NCBI RefSeq assembly: GCF_947855115.1
Contig: NZ_CANTZW010000012.1
Span: 51,802-115,801, forward strand
DNA from: an uncultured Parabacteroides sp.
GTDB taxonomy: Bacteria; Bacteroidota; Bacteroidia; Bacteroidales; Tannerellaceae
Reading direction: 5' to 3'
DNA: 64,000 bases
A program made the translations under genes and the position numbers. Under the pieces are notes generated by a model that searched no databases, was not told the origin of the DNA, and saw only the letters and a list, made by a program, of their open reading frames with translations. Positions 63,968 to 64,000 of this stretch are shown in pieces; positions within the stretch are counted from its first letter, which is position 1, and each line of letters starts with the position of its first letter.

Positions 63968-64000
63968 ACGCCAATCGTTTTTAATTGTTCGACGGCAAAG

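Overview
The window looks like the chromosome of a Bacteroidales species, most likely a Parabacteroides. Promoter cores are of the Bacteroides type (TAnnTTTG). The chromosomal genes (polyphosphate kinase, a DUF4837-type lipoprotein, a GH92 mannosidase, a GH43 enzyme) are typical of gut Bacteroidales, and the mobilisation genes, DUF3408, DUF3987 and DUF6371 families belong to the mobile DNA of this order. The genus is an inference from memory of gene content; no 16S gene is present.

Layout. (1) 1 to about 13055: right part of an integrated mobilisable element. It carries the 3' end of a Ppx/GppA-like gene, a 1484-residue protein ending in a DarT-like DNA ADP-ribosyltransferase, a DarG-like macrodomain antitoxin, a mobilisation module (TM accessory protein, MobA, MobC, a structured oriT candidate), DUF3408, two excisionase-like HTH proteins and two tandem tyrosine recombinases. 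The element ends inside ppk; only the last 95 codons or so of polyphosphate kinase lie to its right. (2) 13.3-33.3 kb: ordinary chromosome with intact genes: rRNA methyltransferases, acyltransferases, GH92, MATE exporter, RluA, GH43, GNAT enzymes, SDR, lipocalin, flavoproteins, alcohol dehydrogenase. (3) 33.3-42.9 kb: decaying accessory zone with a frameshifted nucleotidyltransferase-HEPN gene, a frameshifted Fic gene, a VirE/DUF3874-type gene with two in-frame stops and a deleted P-loop, an RloB-like stub, a gene with two in-frame amber codons, and a degenerate second copy of the hip promoter. (4) 42.9-56.8 kb: defence island: a three-gene HipBST-type toxin-antitoxin locus, then one tightly packed + strand cluster starting with an XRE regulator and DndC-DndD-DndE (DNA phosphorothioation). 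It continues through a PLD-helicase, a small acidic protein, a Rad50-like ATPase, an unknown protein, a HARE-Mrr endonuclease, a GHKL ATPase and a Rossmann-fold methyltransferase-like protein. (5) 56.8-64 kb: remnants of mobile DNA: broken RhuM gene, an IS256-family copy with perfect 32-bp inverted repeats but a frameshifted transposase, and a second mobilisation and replication module (MobA, MobC, DUF6371, DUF3987, HTH) that runs off the right edge.

How it fits together. Both ends are mobile DNA with antiphage cargo. At the left a DarT effector is fused to more than 1000 residues of Trp-anchored repeats, which could act as a sensor, and its macrodomain antidote follows 10 bp downstream. In the centre the Dnd genes would mark host DNA with sulfur, and the six downstream genes, rather than the usual DndFGH set, are candidates for the restriction arm. 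The core genes of region 2 are intact while the accessory zones hold many frameshifts and nonsense codons, which argues for real decay rather than poor sequence quality.
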